This document shows positions 59,785-64,000 of a stretch of DNA of 64,000 nucleotides, one piece after another. The position numbers and the translations under genes are program-made. This DNA is from Paragyromitra xinjiangensis (Eukaryota; Ascomycota; Pezizomycetes; Pezizales; Discinaceae). The notes under the pieces are model-generated. The model searched no databases and had not been told where the DNA came from. It saw nothing but the letters and a program-made list of their open reading frames with translations. The stretch is from the NCBI GenBank assembly GCA_038503065.1, contig JBCAMK010000001.1:3038001-3102000 (forward strand), in the 5' to 3' direction. How positions within the stretch are numbered: position 1 is the first letter of the stretch; each line of letters opens with the position of its first letter.

Positions 59785-60559
59785 ATGTCTTCCTTCCAAA
59801 CTACAAGACTCCTCCTTGCCAGGAGGCCTGTACTGGCCGTAGCGTCGGCCTTCAGAATCTCCGGTGCCGTTCGTTACAAGTCCACAAATGTTATCACACG
59901 GCCGGCAATTCCCGCCAGCAGTGTCGGCGCTGTTATCCTTCCTGAGGGAGAGACCGAGCTCGTCCCTGACCATGGAACGAGGTATGTGTGAAAACTCCTA
60001 TCGGGTGGGCCCTGTTGCATTTTGCTGACAGATCTAGTGCCTACTCCCCCATGCCTGTCCCTCCCGCAATTCGTGGCCCTGAAGACCCCCTCGATGTTGG
60101 AGCATTCTCAGGTGCTCCCATTGACCTCAAGTCAAGGACTGTGAGGATATTTAAACCAGCAAAGCCCGCTACACAGTCCGGTAACTGGAACGGAAGGCAG
60201 TGGAGAATGGACTGGGATGCACTAGGGAAGGGTACGTCATCCTTCCCTGTAAAATTGTCGAATATACAGAAGTTGGCTTGGAAGTTGACGAAACTCCAAT
60301 ATATCTAGGCCACAGATGGGAAAACGGCCTGATGGGCTGGCAATCTAGCGGCGATGCCATGCAGGGCACCCATATATTTTTCAAAACGAAAGAAGATGCT
60401 ATCCATTTCGCTGAGAAGCAAGGTACGTTGTTTACCTCTAAATCCTTAGATACCTAACTGCTAAGACCTATGGCGGTATTAGGTTATGAATGGTTTGTTC
60501 AAGAGCCCAATGAGAGAGTTTTTAGGCCTAAGGCTTATGCTTCTAACTTCTACGTATGA
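59785..60559 (+). CDS. nuo-21 orthologue: Complex I 21-kDa subunit (NDUFS4 family)
   Basis: Four exons, 59785..59981, 60038..60231, 60309..60422 and 60483..60559, give 193 aa. It is an accessory subunit of the NADH-binding arm of respiratory complex I. An Arg-rich mitochondrial presequence ([20 protein letters not shown]) leads the protein. The conserved ETC complex I domain has [60 protein letters not shown] and [17 protein letters not shown], then [12 protein letters not shown]. The first acceptor is taken at TCTAG and not at the earlier GACAG, because the CTGAC branch site lies too close to the latter; using the earlier one would add two residues. Confidence 0.95.
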
Positions 60560-61097
60560 TTTTTACTTACCCTATCTCGATTATTTCAAGATATCTCTAA
60601 TAGTAAATCTTCATCTAGCACACACCAAATAAATTAAAGGTTATTAGAACAAAATAGGCGGCCAGCGATTTTCTACGCGCCATTATCTAGCACTCGGCTA
60701 CAATTGCGTCGTATTAAGGTGGATAAATTGTATATATCATACATGGATCTAGTAGCATCTTTCAGGAGCATAATTACTACTATCCAGTGTCATAGATAGA
60801 TAGGCTGAAGTTCTTGACTACATGTAGTTTCAAGTGAAGCGCTTTTGGAAACTCAAATCGCTAGCCGCGCCTAGGCCGACTCCCCGTGTAGCATCTCAGT
60901 CTACGATTCCATTATAAGTAAGGAACTTTGTTTTAGCGTCACACCAATAGGGTTTCTCAATTCTTATTCTAAAATCCTAGCCGAGAAATTTGGCTTTTGC
61001 AGCTACCTAGTACAATGTAACCTCTACAAGACTTTCTTCCACTGCTATTTTTCGAGTATTTAGAAAACCCTAACCTTAAACTTGAAGCTAAAACCCA
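60560..61097. other. Convergent 3' intergenic region (NDUFS4 / CCT6)
   Basis: AT-rich 3' sequence of both genes. No coding frame or RNA gene seen. Confidence 0.5.
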
Positions 61098-63169
61098 TTA
61101 TTCCTCAGGAGCCCCACCAGGACCAGTCTTTGCACCCTAAAAACGAGAAACCGTCAGCTCACAAGGCATTCTATGGATCTTTTACTAAAGATATCGAATA
61201 ACGTACCATCTGCCTAGCTTTAAGCAACTCATCACACAGCAAGAGGTTACTTGCAATGCTCGAAGCACTGGCAATCGAGTTCCTCAGCACCCTAAAGGAG
61301 TCAAACACTCCCTGCACAACCGGGTCCATCGGCTCGCCGGTATCAAGATTGATTCCGACGATATTACCTTCAACTTGCTCATCCTGCAACGCCGCCACTA
61401 TTTTTATTTATTAGTGCTGCAAAATAAGTATCTCGAGGCAAGGACTTACAAGAATCCTGGATATCATAACCTCCGTTAGCAGCAAGAGTTTTTGGGATAA
61501 TTAGCAAGGCATCTGCAAAGGCCTGGACGCCTGTCCTAGCTTTGCCCTTTACTTGCCTGCGCATGGCTTCGCCGGTAAGGTGGGCAGCGCAGGCGACTTG
61601 GAAGGCTCCAGCGCCAGGGACTACCGATCCGTCAACGATCATGTTGTAGACGCTCCTAAGGCCGTCGCGGACAGCGTCCTGGATTTGGGTAATGGTGTGG
61701 GCATTAGGTCCTGCACCAATTGGTTAACGCCACCTTCCAAAAAAATTCTTGACAGGTTTTTCATGCCTTTAATTAACAGGGTGACAGATTTTGGGTTCTT
61801 GACTTCCTCCACAAAGGTGTACTTCTCCTCTCCGAGAGTATGCTCGTAAACAAGCCCAGCCCAGCCCAAGACATCTAGTGACAAATCGTCCACACTATTT
61901 TGTGCTGTACCGCCGCAAACTAATTGTAAACGTTCCATATTTCTCCTCTTTGCCCTCCTCAGTGCGAAAATTCCATTCTTAACTAGAACGTCCAAACTCA
62001 AAGGGTCGATTCCTTTCTGGTTGATAATCACGAAGCCTTTCTTCGGGTCATCCCCACAAACTTCCTTTTTCAACTCGACGATCTTTCTCAGTTTCTCATC
62101 CACAAACCTCCTCTCGCTCTCTACAAGCTTCTCCCTTTGAGCGGCGGAGGAGTAGAAGAAACTAGAGTTGACTTCGCTCTTCTCATATTCCAAAGAAACG
62201 TTCAGAGTAAGAATGTAGGCGTTCTCGACGCGCTTCGGCATGTCTGGGTGACGAGCGCCATGATCCAGGGCAAGACCACGAATCAACTGAGTTTCAGAAG
62301 CGGTACGGTGTTGCATCTTCATGATCTCAATCATGTGGAGGTCGGGTTTGGCAGGGGGGTTGTAGATAGCTAGAACGGCATCAACTATACTGGGAGTCAA
62401 GGATTCCGCGAGAGTCTTATTCAACTTTGTTGAGAGGGAGGTACGAGCAACAGAGAGGAGGAGCTCTCTATCAGGTTCACGGAGGATTTTAAAATCATCA
62501 AGAAACTAGACAGCAAGGTCAGCATTCCTGATAATATTCATAGGTTAGCCTACCTACTTTAAGAGCCTCGACTTTGGCAAGTTCGAAACCTTCCGTGATG
62601 ATACGAGGATGTAGCCCTTCCTCGATGTATCTTCTTGCTTGCTTTAACAATTCACCAACTAGCAGCACTACGCTTGTAGTTCCGTCTCCTGCAATGTCAT
62701 CCAAAGCCGTCGCTGAGAACTAAAGTCAGCAAATTTTGTTTACCCCGCCTTTGATTGGTATTCCCGATTTCCCAAGAGATTTGATATCGTACCTGCTCTC
62801 GCAATCATGACAGCTGTATCCCAGCATGGTGTTAGCAAATCTATATTTGTAAAGCCTGGCGGAAACTAAAACAACGCTTTCGCACCTGTGGGATTCTGGA
62901 TAGTCATTTCACGCAGCAACTTCTGACCATCCTTCGTCAACGTAATCTGTCCAGATCCATCAACCAGCATTTTTAGTGTCCCCGAGGGGCCTAGATTTGA
63001 TTTCAAGACATCTTGCAGACCTATAAATATAAATTAGTAGTTGTTGTGGTGGAGATAATAATAAGGTGGGGACCCTGGGTGTACCTTCACCAGCAGCAAT
63101 GTTGACGCGGAGGGCTTCCCCTCGGCGAACCGATTCGGCCTTAGGATTAAGAAGACTAGTTGCAGACAT
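61098..63169 (-). CDS. CCT6: Chaperonin TRiC/CCT subunit zeta
   Basis: Eight exons on the minus strand, 63169..63085, 63020..62886, 62813..62793, 62712..62558, 62505..61767, 61710..61450, 61397..61207 and 61136..61098, give 541 aa, the standard length. It is one of eight subunits of the cytosolic ATP-driven chaperonin that folds actin, tubulin and WD40 proteins. The start [20 protein letters not shown], nucleotide-binding [16 protein letters not shown] and [20 protein letters not shown], the apical-domain [20 protein letters not shown], and the closing [20 protein letters not shown] are all as expected for group II chaperonins. Exon 3 is 21 nt and encodes VMIARA. The fifth intron, 61711..61766, begins with GC (GCATGA) and ends GTGCAG: a GC-AG intron required to keep the conserved [19 protein letters not shown]. 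Confidence 0.97.
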
Positions 63170-64000
63170 TGTAACTGAATTCTGGAGCAAATAGGCCAGC
63201 AGAGAGGTTGCGATATATCGTGGAGGTCAGGAGAAGGGAAGTTAGTTGATGGTTTGTGTGTGTAAGTTAAGAAATCCCGCCAAGACTCCAAGATTTAGAG
63301 CCCCACCCCACAGCCCCACGTGGCTGAAAATCCAGTGCCTGATAACCCTCCACTAACGGATATCCGACATGAAAACTTTGCAACCTTTTTTCTAGAAACT
63401 CTAAGTTGAGCATATTCCGGGACATTAATTTTCGTTGCTGGAAATTGAGCTAACTGCTGAGTACGGAAGAGATCATTCAAGTTGAATATCATAACTCATC
63501 ACTCGTCCGTATGTCTCAAGGGAAGGTGCACCAGCCGAGAGAGGACATCTGCCCTAGGCCTTAATGAAAGGGTACTCTGGGATAAGAGCTTATTGAACCC
63601 TCCTAGGGAGCGTAAAAATGCATAAGGGATGATTCGGAGGTGTCGGTTCTACCCAAAAGAACCTGTACATTCCTTACTCCTCTATGCATACTACAAAACT
63701 CCCAGTATTCTCTCCTTCTCGCTTTTTTGCCTTAAACGACCCTAAAAGCTTATATATGTACATGATTTGGAACTTAGTTTTCTTTGTGCGATGGCTACAT
63801 GTAATTTTGCGCGATCATGGGCTATATGATTCGATGCACGTAAGGGGGAATTTGTTGGAGATGCTTCCTAATACGGGTGACCTCTCGGGCGTGGCTTCGG
63901 GGTCGGGAATGATTGAGAGACAGGTACCCGAGCACACGGGCACTCGGGCACCTGAGAGAGCTATTTAGATAGGGACCGTATGCCCACCTCTACCAAGCAA
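63170..64000. other. Upstream of CCT6, window end
   Basis: It contains the CCT6 promoter and 0.6 kb more with no supported gene. A short GGCACTCGGGCACC repeat lies near 63937-63953. Confidence 0.45.

Noticed and set aside
61711..61734. A 23-nt GT-AG intron in CCT6 as alternative to the GC-AG intron
   Set aside because: It is below any plausible spliceosomal intron size and would leave an extra [17 protein letters not shown] insertion in a conserved segment.
1..64000. Repeated ACATGTA/TACATGT palindromes in intergenic DNA
   Set aside because: About ten occurrences were noticed by eye, roughly what chance gives for two 7-mers in 64 kb.

Overview
The window is nuclear DNA from a filamentous ascomycete (Pezizomycotina). 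The evidence is spliceosomal introns of about 44-110 nt with GT..AG ends and CTAAC/CTGAC-type branch sites in almost every gene, a full cytoplasmic dynein heavy chain, an EF-hand external NADH dehydrogenase, and fungal-type SVF1, TRS85, CHM7 and RAD18. The high intron density in housekeeping genes suggests an early-diverging class such as Pezizomycetes, but this is a guess. I rebuilt gene models by hand from reading frames, splice sites and recalled family sequences. Except for the single-exon genes, every model is a multi-exon join whose length divides by three.

Layout: an F-box-like gene (0.7-1.9 kb) and a 2.3-kb gene-poor stretch; BRX1 (ribosome biogenesis) and TRS85 (TRAPPIII) on +; the 12-exon dynein heavy chain on - (8.7-22.5 kb); a WDR48/Bun107-type WD40 protein on + (23.5-26.9 kb); a RhoGEF with seven 36-bp tandem repeats (28.2-32.8 kb); SVF1 (33.5-34.9 kb); a strongly divergent histone H4 variant (35.5-36.5 kb) followed by an uncharacterised very acidic protein (37.2-39.3 kb); a 1.9-kb empty stretch; a GT8 glycosyltransferase (41.2-42.4 kb); RAD18 on + converging on CHM7 on - (43.1-46.3 kb); an AT-rich 2.9-kb stretch holding two inverted-repeat mobile elements; external NADH dehydrogenase (-) head to head with RPB11 (+); a large disordered protein of unknown role (-, 53.3-57.8 kb); ATP synthase subunit f (-) head to head with the 21-kDa/NDUFS4 subunit of complex I (+); and the chaperonin subunit CCT6 (-, 61.1-63.2 kb).

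The genes are mostly unrelated housekeeping genes, not a cluster. Functional proximity is limited to three respiratory genes: the external NADH dehydrogenase, and the adjacent ATP synthase f and NDUFS4 genes, which share a 223-bp divergent promoter. The most unusual item is the H4 variant. It is about 61% identical to canonical H4 over the aligned part of the protein, has a long N-terminal tail with duplicated H4-tail-like motifs, an altered C-terminus and seven exons, and lies next to a highly acidic protein. I found no rRNA, credible tRNA, CRISPR, virus or secondary-metabolite cluster.
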